Origin: an uncultured Ferrovum sp.
Lineage (GTDB): Bacteria; Pseudomonadota; Gammaproteobacteria; Burkholderiales; Ferrovaceae
Direction of reading: 5' to 3'
DNA length: 43,573 nucleotides
Assembly: GCA_903863375.1 (NCBI GenBank)
Contig: CAIPBT010000021.1
Span: 1-43,573, forward strand
The notes under the pieces are model-generated. The model searched no databases. It was not told the DNA's origin and saw only the letters and a list, made by a program, of their open reading frames with translations. Made by a program: the position numbers and the translations under genes. Numbering within the stretch: position 1 is the first letter of the stretch; each line of letters begins with the position of its first letter. Below, one piece after another: positions 8,243 through 18,300 of the stretch.

Positions 8243-10270
8243 ATGCGGTTGAGCGAACGATTGGGGAACTTCGTGCCATCCATGGCCCGTGCGGCGGGTG
8301 CGACCGCCGCACGATCGGAGCGTGGCGTGGTTCCGATCTACCAGGGATTACCTCGCCTGCCTGGATTACCTCGCCTGTCTGGATGGCGGGGTTTGCGCGC
8401 ATGGCCTGGCCTGCCTGGGTTGACGGGCGCGATTGGATTGACGGGTCTGGTTGGATTGACCTGTCTGGGGGCCTTGCCCGTCGTTGCCCTGGCCGACGAA
8501 GCCGTGGCACAAGGCACCGAACTGGTGGTCACCGCCAACCGGCTGTCGGAAACGGCGGCAAGCAGCCTGTCGGCGGTGCGGGTGATCACGGCGGAAGACC
8601 TGGCAGCGGCAGGTCAGATGTCGCTGCCCGATGTGTTGCGGCAATACGGCGGCGTGGAAGTCACGACCACCGGCGGACCGGGTCAGCCAAGCAGTGTCTC
8701 GATCCGGGGAGGCAGCAGCACGCACACCCTGGTGCTGGTGGACGGCCTGCGGATCAATTCTGCGACCAGCGGCACGACCGCGATCGAGCACCTGCCGGTT
8801 AGCCTGATCGATCACATCGAGATCGTGCCCGGCCCCCTCAGCGGCCTGTACGGTTCGGACGCCGTCGGCGGCACCATCCAGATTTTCACCCGCGGTGCGC
8901 AACCGGCCGAAACCACCCAGCTGGGCTTGGGGGTGGGCAGCTATGACACCCAGCGCGGCGACGTTTTCCACGCCGGCAAGGCGGGCGCGCTGGATTACAG
9001 CCTTGCTGCCGGTTACCTCTCGACGGCGGGTTTCAGTGCCACCAATCCCGCCGCTGGCAGCTTTACCTACAACCCCTTCAATCTGGGGCAAGACCCCTAC
9101 CGCAATCTCGACACTGATGTGAAGCTGGGCTGGACTGAGGCCGAGGGGCATCACCTGCAGCTCAGCCTGTTGCGGTCCCGTTCGGTCACCCACTTCGATG
9201 CGGGTGCCGGTGGCGACAACTTCAACCGCGAGAGTCTCTGGCAAAGCAGCCTGCGCAGCGATGATCAGATCCTGGCCGGCTGGACCAGTCGCCTGCAGGC
9301 CGGCGTCAGTCGCGATCACTCGTTTTCCGGCGGAGCATTTCCGGGCTTCTTTGAGACCGACCAGCGCCAGGCCAGTTGGCAGAACACGGTCACGGTGCCC
9401 TATGGTCGCCTGATTGGCGGGCTGGAATACCAGCACGACCAGGTGGTCAGCGATACCGCATTTTCGGCCACGGAGCGCAGCAACCGGGCCCTCTTTGCAG
9501 GCTACGCCGGTGATGTCGGCGCACACGGTCTGCGCGCCAACCTGCGCCGGGAAGACAACAGCCAGTTTGGTGGCGTGACCAGCGGGTCGCTGGGGTATGG
9601 CTACCGGTTCTCGCCGGTATGGCGCGTGCGGGCCAGTTATGGCGCCGGCTTCCATGCGCCGACCTTCAACGACCTCTACTACCCCGGCTTCAGCAATCCG
9701 GCCCTGCAACCCGAGCATTCCCGCAACCACGAACTGGGCGTGAACGTTGACCTTGGCGAACAGCATTTCGTGATCACTGCCTTCGACAACCGGGTGCATG
9801 ACCTGATCGTGTTTGTGGTCACCGATCCGGCCACCTTTGCCGGTGCCCCGTTCAACGTCGCCTCGGCGCGCACCCGCGGTCTGGAAACCAGCTACGCCGG
9901 TCGCGTCGAGGGTTTGCGCCTGGATCTGCACGCCACCTGGCAGGATCCGGTCGATGCGCAGACCGGGCTGCAGCTGCAACGCAGCGCCACCCGTTTCGCC
10001 AGCGCCCGGGCCAGCACGGCGTTGGCCGGCTGGCAGATGTCTGGGGAAATTCAGGCCACTGGTCCCCGATTCGATTCGCCCGACCAGCAAGCTGCCAGCC
10101 GCATGGGAGGTTACGCCCTGCTGAACCTGGTGTTGGGTCACCGGCTGGGCGCGGACTGGCACGTCGACCTGCGTTGGAACAATGTGCTCGACCATGCGTA
10201 CACGCTGGCGCAGGGTTACAACACGGCCGGCAGCAACGTGTTCGCGACATTGACCTGGCAGGCGCCGTGA
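8243..10270 (+). CDS. btuB: TonB-dependent outer-membrane cobalamin receptor (BtuB-like)
   Basis: Outer-membrane receptor of 675 aa that imports cobalamin using TonB energy; the upstream cobalamin riboswitch and downstream BtuCDF-type genes fix the substrate. The TonB box is ELVVTA (residues ~93-98). The plug domain runs ~100-215 (PDVLRQYGGVEV, SVSIRGGSSTHTLVLVDGLR, GSDAVGGTIQIFTRG), followed by the 22-strand beta-barrel and a C-terminal strand ending FATLTWQAP. The leader is unusual: about 84 residues precede the likely cleavage site VALA-DEAV, and residues 35-76 consist of seven hexapeptides of the G-L-x-x-L-x type. The start at ATG 8243 was chosen because the repeats and hydrophobic core follow it; the upstream GGAACGG is a weak ribosome site, and ATG 8282 is possible. 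The tonB gene follows after 1 bp. Confidence 0.9.
   Translation: MRLSERLGNFVPSMARAAGATAARSERGVVPIYQGLPRLPGLPRLSGWRGLRAWPGLPGLTGAIGLTGLVGLTCLGALPVVALADEAVAQGTELVVTANRLSETAASSLSAVRVITAEDLAAAGQMSLPDVLRQYGGVEVTTTGGPGQPSSVSIRGGSSTHTLVLVDGLRINSATSGTTAIEHLPVSLIDHIEIVPGPLSGLYGSDAVGGTIQIFTRGAQPAETTQLGLGVGSYDTQRGDVFHAGKAGALDYSLAAGYLSTAGFSATNPAAGSFTYNPFNLGQDPYRNLDTDVKLGWTEAEGHHLQLSLLRSRSVTHFDAGAGGDNFNRESLWQSSLRSDDQILAGWTSRLQAGVSRDHSFSGGAFPGFFETDQRQASWQNTVTVPYGRLIGGLEYQHDQVVSDTAFSATERSNRALFAGYAGDVGAHGLRANLRREDNSQFGGVTSGSLGYGYRFSPVWRVRASYGAGFHAPTFNDLYYPGFSNPALQPEHSRNHELGVNVDLGEQHFVITAFDNRVHDLIVFVVTDPATFAGAPFNVASARTRGLETSYAGRVEGLRLDLHATWQDPVDAQTGLQLQRSATRFASARASTALAGWQMSGEIQATGPRFDSPDQQAASRMGGYALLNLVLGHRLGADWHVDLRWNNVLDHAYTLAQGYNTAGSNVFATLTWQAP
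8345..8470 (+). repeat. Seven tandem 18-bp units inside the receptor leader peptide
   Basis: Seven consecutive 18-bp units lie in frame: GGATTACCTCGCCTGCCT (8345), GGATTACCTCGCCTGTCT (8363), then more diverged copies at 8381, 8399 and 8417, and GGATTGACGGGTCTGGTT (8435) and GGATTGACCTGTCTGGGG (8453). They encode GLPRLP, GLPRLS, GWRGLR, AWPGLP, GLTGAI, GLTGLV and GLTCLG. The first two differ at one base, as do most positions of the last two, so the array looks like slippage or unequal recombination products of different ages. It provides most of the hydrophobic part of the signal peptide. Confidence 0.85.
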
Positions 10271-10271
10271 C

Positions 10272-11231
10272 ATGCTGAGCCTGCGCCCCCTGCACTGGTG
10301 CTGGACAGCCTCGGCGGTGGCCCATGTCGGGGTGTTGGCGTTTGGCGCCAGCATGCTCACCCTGCAGGCATCTCCCAAGCCGGGCGGACTGAATGGCGCG
10401 ACGGCGATGGCCTTGCGCGCCGATCAGACGGCTGCGAATTCCGCCCCCGTCCCGCCGGCAACCCTGGAGTTGGTCGTGGACTGGCGTCCAGCGACGGTAG
10501 TGCCCGCCGTACCGGCGGTAGTACCGGCCGCAGCACCGGCCGCGCTTTTGCACCGCGCGCGTCCTGCTGTGCATCTGGCCGCCTTGTCAGTGGTCCCGTT
10601 CGCGCGCCCGTCCTCGCCAACGGCTGCCGCCGGGGCTGCTGGCGCGTTCGCCGCCGCCAAGCCGGCACCGGCATCGGCCGTCGAACCGGCAACTGTGCAG
10701 GCACCGGCAACGGCGCACGGTCAAGCACAGGCACCGGCACCGGAGCCGGCGAGCGCACCAGCGAGCCCAGCGGCGGGGACACAAGCCGTGACCGAGCCAG
10801 CGTCTGCCTTGCCCCCGGCCACGGCAGCCCTCGCCGCGACGCAGGCATCGGCGGGCGACGCCGGGCGGCGGGCAATCCAGAGTGTTGCGCGCCCCAATGA
10901 CCCTCGACGGGATGCCTCCGGGGAGGGGGCCGACCAGGCAGTCGCGTATGCGCTCACGCCTCTGCCACCGTACCCTGCGCGTGCCCGGGCCCTGGGCCAG
11001 GAGGGCCTGGCCGTGGTTCGGGTGCTGGTGGCCGCCAGCGGGCTGCCGGCCGACATTCACCTGCTGCGCTCGAGTTCCTACGCTGACCTCGATGCTGCTG
11101 CCCTGACGGCGCTGCAGGCCTGGCGTTTCCGGCCAGCACTGCGCCAGGGTGGTGCGGTGCCGGCAACGCTGGATGTTCCAGTCCGGTTCGTGCTGGCGCA
11201 TGACCATGCGGAGATCCAGGCCCAGCCATGA
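10272..11231 (+). CDS. tonB: TonB-family energy-transducing protein
   Basis: Inner-membrane-anchored periplasm-spanning protein of 319 aa that energises the outer-membrane receptor encoded 1 bp upstream. One N-terminal membrane helix (WTASAVAHVGVLAFGASML, residues ~11-29) is followed by a long Ala/Pro-rich stalk (~60-215) and a C-terminal TonB domain (~220-310). The domain shows the family pattern: Y-P-A-R-A-R-x-L-G-Q-E-G-L-A-V-V-R-V-L-V, a central S-S-S-Y-A-D-L-D-A-A-A, then L-Q-A-W-R-F-R-P-A. No exbB or exbD partner is in the window, so it must use ExbBD encoded elsewhere. Its stop overlaps the permease start (ATGA, 11228-11231). It is probably dedicated to B12 uptake, given its place under the riboswitch. 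Confidence 0.9.
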   Translation: MLSLRPLHWCWTASAVAHVGVLAFGASMLTLQASPKPGGLNGATAMALRADQTAANSAPVPPATLELVVDWRPATVVPAVPAVVPAAAPAALLHRARPAVHLAALSVVPFARPSSPTAAAGAAGAFAAAKPAPASAVEPATVQAPATAHGQAQAPAPEPASAPASPAAGTQAVTEPASALPPATAALAATQASAGDAGRRAIQSVARPNDPRRDASGEGADQAVAYALTPLPPYPARARALGQEGLAVVRVLVAASGLPADIHLLRSSSYADLDAAALTALQAWRFRPALRQGGAVPATLDVPVRFVLAHDHAEIQAQP

Positions 11232-12313
11232 TCGGCCGATCCGCACGCGCCGACGAAGGGGTGGCGGACACGCGGGGCAGCGCGGCAGCCTGGGCCTTGC
11301 CCCTGCTGCTGGCCTTGTCGATGCTGGTGATTGTTGCGGGTTGTCTGACTGGGTCGGTTGCCATAGGCCTACGCGCGGTTTTCCAGGCGCTGCTGTTGGC
11401 GCTGGGCAAGTTGCCGGGCCCGCCCGATGGCCCGACCCTGATCCTGCTCACCTTGCGCCTGCCACGCGTCCTTGCCGGCTTTGCCACCGGCGGACTGTTG
11501 GCGGTGGCCGGCGCCTTGATGCAGATCCTGCTGGGCAATCCGCTGGCCGAGCCCTACGTGCTTGGCATTTCTGGTGGCGCTGCCGTCGGCGCGCTGTTGG
11601 CCATCAGTAGCGGCCTTGGCCTGCTCGGCGTGAAAGCCGGCGCATTGGCCGGAGCGATGCTTGCCATGGTCCTGATCCTCTGGCCCATGCGCAACGATCG
11701 TTGGCGCAAGCGTGGGCCGGCGCGGCGGGTGAGCGTGGCTGGAGCATCGGCCATCCAGGCCAACACCCTGTTGCTGACGGGCGTGGTGATGGCCGCCGGC
11801 TGGGGTGCTCTGGTCACCCTGATCCTGACGCTGGCTCCCGAAGCCCGCCTGCGCGGCATGCTGTTCTGGTTGATGGGCGATCTCGAGGGGGTGCAGGCCT
11901 GGCAACCCGCAGCTGTCGGACTGCTCGTGCTGCTGGCCTGTACCGGGCGCCTTGCCGCCGATCTGAACATCCTGCTGCGTGGCAGTCTTGCCGCATTTGC
12001 CCTGGGTGTTCCGGTGGCGCGCCGGCAGGGGCAGCTGCATCTGCTGGCGGCAGCGGCAACGGCCTTGGCGGTCACCACGGCAGGTACCATCGGTTTTGTC
12101 GGCCTGATCATTCCGCATGCGGCGCGCCGCCTGTTCGGCCATGACCAACGGGTGGTGCTTCCGGCCAGTGCGCTGCTTGGCGGTTGCCTGGTGAGCGCGG
12201 CGGACAGCGTTGCCCGTACCCTGCTGCAACCGGTACAACTGCCAGTCGGGGTGATGATGGCGTTGCTCGGGGTGCCTGCCTTTCTGTGGCTGCTGCGACA
12301 GGAGCGCAGATGA
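11228..12313 (+). CDS. btuC: Cobalamin ABC transporter permease (FecCD/BtuC family)
   Basis: A 361-aa polytopic inner-membrane protein of the FecCD/BtuC family, which moves cobalamin or iron complexes from the periplasm. Hydrophobic segments suggest about ten helices. Family hallmarks are LRLPRVLAGFATGGLLAVAG (residues ~78-97), GNPLAEPYVLGISGGAAVGA (~104-123), and the C-terminal GFVGLIIPHAARRLFGHDQR (~285-304) with the ATPase-coupling region. Residues 155-180 contain an unusual basic stretch (MRNDRWRKRGPARR) in a loop. It overlaps both neighbours by 4 bp, so translation is probably coupled. The substrate, cobalamin, is inferred from the riboswitch and operon. Confidence 0.9.
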   Translation: MIGRSARADEGVADTRGSAAAWALPLLLALSMLVIVAGCLTGSVAIGLRAVFQALLLALGKLPGPPDGPTLILLTLRLPRVLAGFATGGLLAVAGALMQILLGNPLAEPYVLGISGGAAVGALLAISSGLGLLGVKAGALAGAMLAMVLILWPMRNDRWRKRGPARRVSVAGASAIQANTLLLTGVVMAAGWGALVTLILTLAPEARLRGMLFWLMGDLEGVQAWQPAAVGLLVLLACTGRLAADLNILLRGSLAAFALGVPVARRQGQLHLLAAAATALAVTTAGTIGFVGLIIPHAARRLFGHDQRVVLPASALLGGCLVSAADSVARTLLQPVQLPVGVMMALLGVPAFLWLLRQERR

Positions 12314-13152
12314 CCGAGGGGGGCCAGACGGTAGCCTTGCTCGAAGCCCGATCGCTGCAGGTGCGGACGGCAGCCCGGGTGCTGGTGCGCTGCCTCGATC
12401 TGGAACTGCGGGCGGGAGAACGCTGGGGGCTGTTGGGACCGAATGGCAGCGGCAAGACCTTCCTGCTCGAGACGCTGCTCGGACTGCGGGCGCCGGCAGC
12501 CGGCAGCCTGGCCTATCAGGGGCGGGCGCTGGCGGACTGGACGCCCATCGCTGCCGCGCGCCATCGGGCCTTCCTGCCGCAGGACAACGCCGAACCCTTC
12601 GACAGTCTGGTGCGCGAACAGGTGCTCTCGGCCCGCCATCCCTGGCGTGGCAAGGCAGGGCTGACCGCGCCGGAGGCAGCAGATCAGGCAGTGGTGGTGG
12701 ACGCACTCGCCGCCGTGCACATGCAGTCCTATGCCGACCGACGCCTGTCCAGCCTGTCCGGGGGCGAGCGGCAACGGGTGGCCCTCGCCACCGTTCTCGC
12801 CCAGCAGACGCCACTGCTGCTGCTGGACGAGCCGCTCAACCACCTCGATCTTGCCAATCAGACGGCGCTGCTCGGTCACCTGCAGGCGCGCAGCCTCGCG
12901 GGGGTCGCCGTGCTGTGTAGCCTGCATGACCTGAACCAGGCGGCCGCTTTTGCCACCCATGTGATCCTGCTCCATCCCGACGGCACCGCCACGGCTGGTC
13001 CGGTCGAACAGCAGCTGCGCGCCGATACGCTGGGTGGTGTCTTTGGCCTCGCGCTGGATGAGGTGTGGCATGCCGGCAGCCGGTATTTTCTGCCAGCGGC
13101 TTCCGCTGGTGCTGCGGTGTTGCCGGCGGACGCCGGCCGGATCAGGCGATGA
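12310..13152 (+). CDS. btuD: Cobalamin ABC transporter ATP-binding protein (BtuD-like)
   Basis: Cytoplasmic ATPase of 280 aa that drives the BtuC-type permease. It has Walker A GPNGSGKT (~residues 43-50), a Q-loop at LPQDNAEPFD, ABC signature LSGGERQRVAL (~151-161), Walker B LLLLDEPLNHLD (~171-182) and the switch histidine in CSLHDLNQA. The start at ATG 12310 overlaps the permease stop (ATGA); the reading frame is open further upstream, but that would overlap btuC by 126 bp. The last residues overlap the binding-protein start in the same way (13149-13152). The C-terminal ~50 residues resemble the helical tail of FecE/BtuD-type ATPases. Confidence 0.9.
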   Translation: MTEGGQTVALLEARSLQVRTAARVLVRCLDLELRAGERWGLLGPNGSGKTFLLETLLGLRAPAAGSLAYQGRALADWTPIAAARHRAFLPQDNAEPFDSLVREQVLSARHPWRGKAGLTAPEAADQAVVVDALAAVHMQSYADRRLSSLSGGERQRVALATVLAQQTPLLLLDEPLNHLDLANQTALLGHLQARSLAGVAVLCSLHDLNQAAAFATHVILLHPDGTATAGPVEQQLRADTLGGVFGLALDEVWHAGSRYFLPAASAGAAVLPADAGRIRR

Positions 13153-14132
13153 CGCAGAACCCTCACCAGGGTCAGGTGCCCGGCAAGCAGCGCCGGTCGA
13201 ATCGCCGGTCGGCTCCGCGGTGCCTGTCCGTTCTGCTCCTGTCCGTCCTGCTGCCCCTGGCTGTCCTGCTGGCAGCGCCAGGAGTCCGGGCCGACGTGAT
13301 TGCGCTGGACGACCTGGGCATCCAGATCCGTCTGCCGCTGCCCGCCCGGCGGGTGGTGAGTCTTGCGCCGCACGCCACCGAGCTGCTGTACGCTGCCGGC
13401 GGTGCGGGCCACATCGTCGGCGTTTCGCGCTTTTCTGACTATCCGCCGGCAGCGCGGCAACTGCCGCAGCTGGGTGATGCCAACCGGATCGACCTCGAGG
13501 CGCTGTTTGCCCTGCAACCCGATCTGGTCGTGGCCTGGCGCAGCGCCCTGTCACCAGCGGTGACCCTGGCCTTGCAGCGTCAGGGCATTGCGGTTTTCCA
13601 GAGCGAGCCGCAGACCATCGAGGCAATCGCCACCAGTCTGGAGCGCCTGGGTCATCTGCTCGGTGAAGACCGCGCCGCGACGGCAGCGGCGGGTGCCATG
13701 CGTCATCAGGTGACGGAGCTGCGTCAGCGCTATCGCCAGCGGGCGCCGGTCAGCGTGTTCTACCAGGTCTGGGCACAACCGCTGATCACCCTGAATGGGG
13801 CGCAACCGGCGAGCGACCTGATCCGCCTGTGCGGCGGGCAGCCCTTGTTTGCTGATGCCCACCTGCTGGCGCCCACGGTCGACCCAGAGGCGGTACTGGC
13901 GGCCGATCCCGAGGTGATCCTGAGCGCCGGTCAGCCGGCTGAGGCCGGATGGATCTTCGAACGCTGGCGTGGCTTTCCGCAGCTGCGTGCCGTCGCCGGC
14001 GGTCATCTGCTGCTGCTCGATGGTGACCGCCTGAGCCGGGCCGGGCCCCGGCTGCTGGAACTGGCGCCAACCCTGTGCGAAGCGCTGGAGGCCGTTCGCC
14101 GCCAGCGCCGTCGGGACGGGCTCACGCCCTGA
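13149..14132 (+). CDS. btuF: Periplasmic cobalamin-binding protein (BtuF-like)
   Basis: A 327-aa solute-binding protein of the helical-backbone class III type. A strongly basic N-terminus (KQRRSNRRSAPR) leads into a hydrophobic core and a likely cleavage site near GVRA-DVIAL (residues ~42-43), so it is exported. The family core RVVSLAPHATELLYAAGGAG follows, then GVSRFSDYPPAARQLPQLGD and the lobe-connecting helix. Near the C-terminus L-S-R-A-G-P-R-L-L-E-L is typical. It starts inside the ATPase stop codon (ATGA) and ends the B12 operon. The next gene, sbcD, is 55 bp away and may still be co-transcribed. Cobalamin specificity is inferred from context, as iron-siderophore binders share the fold. 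Confidence 0.88.
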   Translation: MTQNPHQGQVPGKQRRSNRRSAPRCLSVLLLSVLLPLAVLLAAPGVRADVIALDDLGIQIRLPLPARRVVSLAPHATELLYAAGGAGHIVGVSRFSDYPPAARQLPQLGDANRIDLEALFALQPDLVVAWRSALSPAVTLALQRQGIAVFQSEPQTIEAIATSLERLGHLLGEDRAATAAAGAMRHQVTELRQRYRQRAPVSVFYQVWAQPLITLNGAQPASDLIRLCGGQPLFADAHLLAPTVDPEAVLAADPEVILSAGQPAEAGWIFERWRGFPQLRAVAGGHLLLLDGDRLSRAGPRLLELAPTLCEALEAVRRQRRRDGLTP

Positions 14133-14187
14133 GCCTGCCGCATGGGACACTGCCGGTTTTCTCAATCCTGGGTGAGATACCTCTGCC

Positions 14188-15354
14188 ATGCGCCTGCTGC
14201 ACACTTCTGACTGGCACCTGGGGCGCCAGCTGCACGGCCGCTCCCTGTTGCCGGATCAGGCGCACATGCTCGACCAGATCGTCGGCATGGCGCATGACTG
14301 CCGGCCCGATGCCATCCTGATTGCCGGGGATGTGTTCGACCGCGCGGTGCCGCCACCGGAAGCGGTGGCCCTGCTGGATGACGCGCTGGCCCGCCTGGTA
14401 CACGGTCTCGCCATTCCGGTGGTGATGATTGCCGGCAACCACGACAGCGGCGAGCGCCTGGGCTTTGGCGCCCGGCTGCTCGAACCGGCCGGACTTCATA
14501 TCGCGGGTCCGGCCGCTCAGCCGGTGCGTGGCGTGCCGCTCGTCACCCGGCAGGAATCGGCCTGGATTTATCCGCTGCCCTATGCTGAACCGGGCGCCGT
14601 GCGCAGCCAGTTCGAGCATCCGGAATCCCTTGGGCATGCCGGTGCCATGCGCCTCGCCTTGGCGCCCGTGCTGGCGGCCCACCCGGCAGACAGCCTGGCG
14701 GTACTGGTCGCCCATGCCTTTGTCACCGGCGGCACGGAGAGCACCTCCGAACGCCCCCTGAGCGTGGGCGGCAGTGGCGCAATCGGCGGCGAGATTTTTG
14801 CAGGTTTCGATTACGTTGCCCTGGGTCACCTGCATCGCCCGCAAACCTTGGGCGGTGGTCGCATGCGCTATGCCGGCTCGCCGCTGCATTACTCGGTATC
14901 CGAGATCGGCGGGGCAAAGTCGGTCTCGCTGGTGGAACTCGCGCGCGGCCAGCTGCCGCAAATCACGGCGCTGCCGATCACGCCCCTGCATGCCCTGCAC
15001 CTGCTGACCGGAACCCTGGCCGAGGTATGTGCGGCAGCAGATGGGATCGATCGGGATGACTACGTGGTGGCCCGTCTCACCGACCGGGGGGCACTGCTCG
15101 ATCCGATGGCCCGTCTGCGCGTCACCTATCCGAATGCGCTGGGCATCGAACGCCTGATCCTGCAGGAAACCGGGGCTGCTGGCGCCCGTGGCGCGCGCCG
15201 GGCGAGCACCACGCCGGAAGGGCTGTTTGCCAGTTTTTTTGCGGAGGTCACCGGCGAGACGCTGCTGCCCGACCAGCAGGACATGCTGATGGCGGTGCTG
15301 GCCGAGCTGCTGGCACAGGGCCAGCTCGCGTCGTCAGGGCAGGGCGAGGCATGA
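14188..15354 (+). CDS. sbcD: Exonuclease subunit SbcD (Mre11-like nuclease)
   Basis: A 388-aa metallophosphoesterase that, with SbcC, cuts DNA hairpins and protein-blocked ends. The five phosphoesterase motifs are visible: LLHTSDWHLG (Asp8, His10), IAGDVFD (~residues 47-53), AGNHD (~87-91), VAHAF (~177), and GHLHRPQ (~213-219). The C-terminal ~110 residues form the capping and SbcC-binding part. It overlaps sbcC by 4 bp (ATGA at 15351), the usual arrangement. It lies 55 bp after btuF; a weak GGTGAG lies ahead of the ATG. Manganese dependence is family knowledge. Confidence 0.95.
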   Translation: MRLLHTSDWHLGRQLHGRSLLPDQAHMLDQIVGMAHDCRPDAILIAGDVFDRAVPPPEAVALLDDALARLVHGLAIPVVMIAGNHDSGERLGFGARLLEPAGLHIAGPAAQPVRGVPLVTRQESAWIYPLPYAEPGAVRSQFEHPESLGHAGAMRLALAPVLAAHPADSLAVLVAHAFVTGGTESTSERPLSVGGSGAIGGEIFAGFDYVALGHLHRPQTLGGGRMRYAGSPLHYSVSEIGGAKSVSLVELARGQLPQITALPITPLHALHLLTGTLAEVCAAADGIDRDDYVVARLTDRGALLDPMARLRVTYPNALGIERLILQETGAAGARGARRASTTPEGLFASFFAEVTGETLLPDQQDMLMAVLAELLAQGQLASSGQGEA

Positions 15355-18300
15355 GGCCGCTGGCGCTTTCCCTGCAGGCCTTTGGCCCCTTCGTCGGTGC
15401 CGAGCAGGTCGATTTCCGGCCGCTTGGCGCGTCGGCCCTGTTCCTGATCCATGGCCCTACCGGGGCGGGCAAGACCAGCCTGCTCGATGCCATCTGCTAC
15501 GCCTTGTATGGCGAGAGCTCGGGCGGCGAGCGCGGCGATACGGATCTGCGCAGCGATCGTGCCGATCTCGACCTGGTCACACGGGTGGTCTTTCATTTTG
15601 CGCTGGGCGGACAGGAATATCAGGTCCTGCGCGAGCCGCGTCAGCGTCGGCGCCGTCTGCGGTCGGATGGCCAGGGCAGCACCGAGCAGCCGGCGAAAGC
15701 CGAATTTCATCGGCTAGAGGCAGGTGCCTGGATTCATGTGGTGTCGCAGCCTACCCGCGTGAGTGCCGAGGTGCAGCGTCTGCTGGGCTTCAGCCACCAG
15801 CAGTTCCGTCAGGTAGTGATCCTGCCGCAGGGGCGTTTCCGCGACCTGCTGGCCGCCAGTTCGCGCGACCGCGAACAGATTTTTGAGCAGCTGTTCCAGA
15901 GCACGGTTTACCGGCGCATCGAACAGCAGCTGAAGGACCAGGCCGGCACGCTGCGCAGCGACGTGGCAGCGCTGCAGGACCAACAGAAGGGGGCCCTGCT
16001 GACCGTCGGACAGGACACCCTGGGCGGATTGGCCAGTGCGGTGGAAGAGGCCAAGACGGACATGGCACCGCTACAGCAGGCCGTCGGGCAGGCGCGGGCG
16101 TTGCAGCAGGCGGCTGCCTCGGCGCTCCAGCAGGGCCAGCAGCAGCAGGCGCACCAGCTGGCAGCCGACCAGGCGCAAGGGCGCCTGCTGGCCCTGCAGG
16201 CCGGTGATGCCGCGCAGGCTCGACGCGAACAGCAGCTGGCGGCAGCGCGCCGGTCGGCCGAGGTGGCAGGGGTGCTCGCCGAATCGGCGCGCCTCGACGA
16301 CGAGATCCGCCGCGCCGGGCAGCAGCGCACCGATGCCGCCAGCGCCGAGGCGCGTGCCACAGCGCAGGTCGAACAGGCCAGGCAGGCCCTGGCAGCTGCC
16401 CGGTTGGAATACGGGCAGCATCCCGACCGTCTGCGCGAGGTGCAGGAGCTTGAACGACTACAACCGCTGACGCAGCAACACGAGGGATTGCTGGCGCAGG
16501 AGCAGGCTGCGCGTGCCCACGAGGCCGCCAGTGTCGCCACGCTCGACCATACGCAACAATCGCTGCTGCGCAGCGGACTGGCTTACGACCAGGCCGCCCA
16601 GGCTGTGCAGGAGGCCAGCCAGGCGGCTGACCAGCACCGCGCCCTGACCGCTGCCGTGCAGCTCACGGCACTACAGTTGCAGCACCTGCAGGCCGAGGCA
16701 GACGTTGCCAAAGCCGGTCAGGAAGCCGCCGCAACGGGGGAGCGTGCGCAGGCGCGCCTGCAGGCCGCGCAGCGCGACCACAGCACTGCCGAAGCGCGGC
16801 TGGAGGATGTCCTGCAGCGCTGGGATGCCGGCCATGCCGCCCGGCTGGCGGACGCGCTGCCGGAAGGGGCGCCATGCCCCGTCTGTGGTGCCACCGACCA
16901 TCCGGCAAAGGCGCAGGCTGGCGGTGACTGGGTCAGTGAAGAGGTCCTGCGTCAGGCACGCGAGGCCCAGGCCCAGGCCCTGCTCGCGTTGCAACAGGCG
17001 CAGGCGCAGGCGCAGGCGGCGGCGCTCCGTCTGGCGGCAGCCCGGGCGCAACAGGATCAGCTGGCAACACTTGGCGCGCCAGGTAATCCTGACGGCCTGA
17101 CCCTGGCATCCTGCGCGGCTCGCGTCCGCGACCAGAATGCCGAACTGGCGGCCCTGCAGATCCGCATCGCACAACTGCCAGCGCTGCAGGCGACCTTGAC
17201 CCAGCGGGCTGCGCAGCGCGATGCCCTGCAGGCTGCCCTAACGGATGGACAGAGCGCCGTGGAGCAGCACCGGCAGGCGCTCCTGCAGGCCACCGTGGCC
17301 CGGCAGCAACTCGAGCAGCAGCTGCCCGCGCAACTGCGCGCGCCACAGGCGCTGGCCACCGCGCTCGCGCGGGCGCGGGCCAGTTGCATCGACCTGGAAG
17401 CGACCTGGAATCAGGCGCAGGAGCGCGAACGTGCGGCGACATTGGCGCTGGCGCAGGTCTCGGTCCGTCTGCAGGAGGCCACCCGTCAGCAGGCGCACCT
17501 GCAGGCGCAGGGCGAGGCGATGGCCCGTCGGGTATCCGCGGCACTGCAGGCCGCCGGATTTGCCAGCGCGGACCAGGCGCACGCCGCCACCCTGGAGACG
17601 GCCGCCGTAACAGCGCTGGAGCGTGCCCGTGACCAGCACCAGCAGGCGTTGGCTGCCGCTGTCAGCGAGGTCGAGCGCACCCGGGCTCTGGTGCAAGGTG
17701 TGGCCAAACCCGACCTCGATGCCCTGCAGGCGGCCGCCACTGCGGCGATCGACGGCGTCCGGCAGGCCGAGGAAGCCTTGCAGCGCCGACGCCTGGATCT
17801 GGAGCGGCTGGCTGCGGTCGGGCAACAGCTGCACGACCTGGCGGCACGGCAGGCGCAGCTGGAAACCCGGTTCAACGTGCTGGGCCGTCTCGCCGAAGTT
17901 GCAGATGGGCACAACCCGCGCAAGTTGTCGTTCCACCGGTATGTGCTGGCCACCTTGCTGGACGAAGTGCTCGAGGCCGCATCGCAGCGCCTGCTGGAAA
18001 TGAGCCGCCAGCGCTTCGCCCTGCGTCGGCTGGATGGCAATGCCCAGGGCAGGGGGGCGGGCGGACTGGATCTGGAAGTGCTCGATGGCGAAACCGGCAC
18101 GGCCCGGCCGATTGCCACCCTGTCTGGGGGCGAGGGTTTCCTGGCCGCGCTGTCCCTGGCGCTGGGGCTGGCCCAGGTGGTGCAGTCGCGCAGTGGTGGC
18201 ATTCACCTCGATACCCTTTTCATCGACGAGGGCTTTGGCACCCTGGATCCGGAAAGTCTGGATTTCGCCATCCGCACCCTGATCGACCTGCAAGGCGAGG

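Noticed and set aside
8366-10378. A 670-codon antisense frame across the B12 receptor
   Set aside because: It has no recognisable motifs and mirrors the codon bias of the receptor on the other strand.
10272-11231. Ala/Pro-rich TonB stalk as a tandem repeat array
   Set aside because: Low complexity is normal for TonB stalks, and no regular unit could be found.
16000-17800. Repeat-like CAG/GCG-rich sequence in sbcC
   Set aside because: It reflects Gln/Ala coiled-coil codons and not a DNA repeat.
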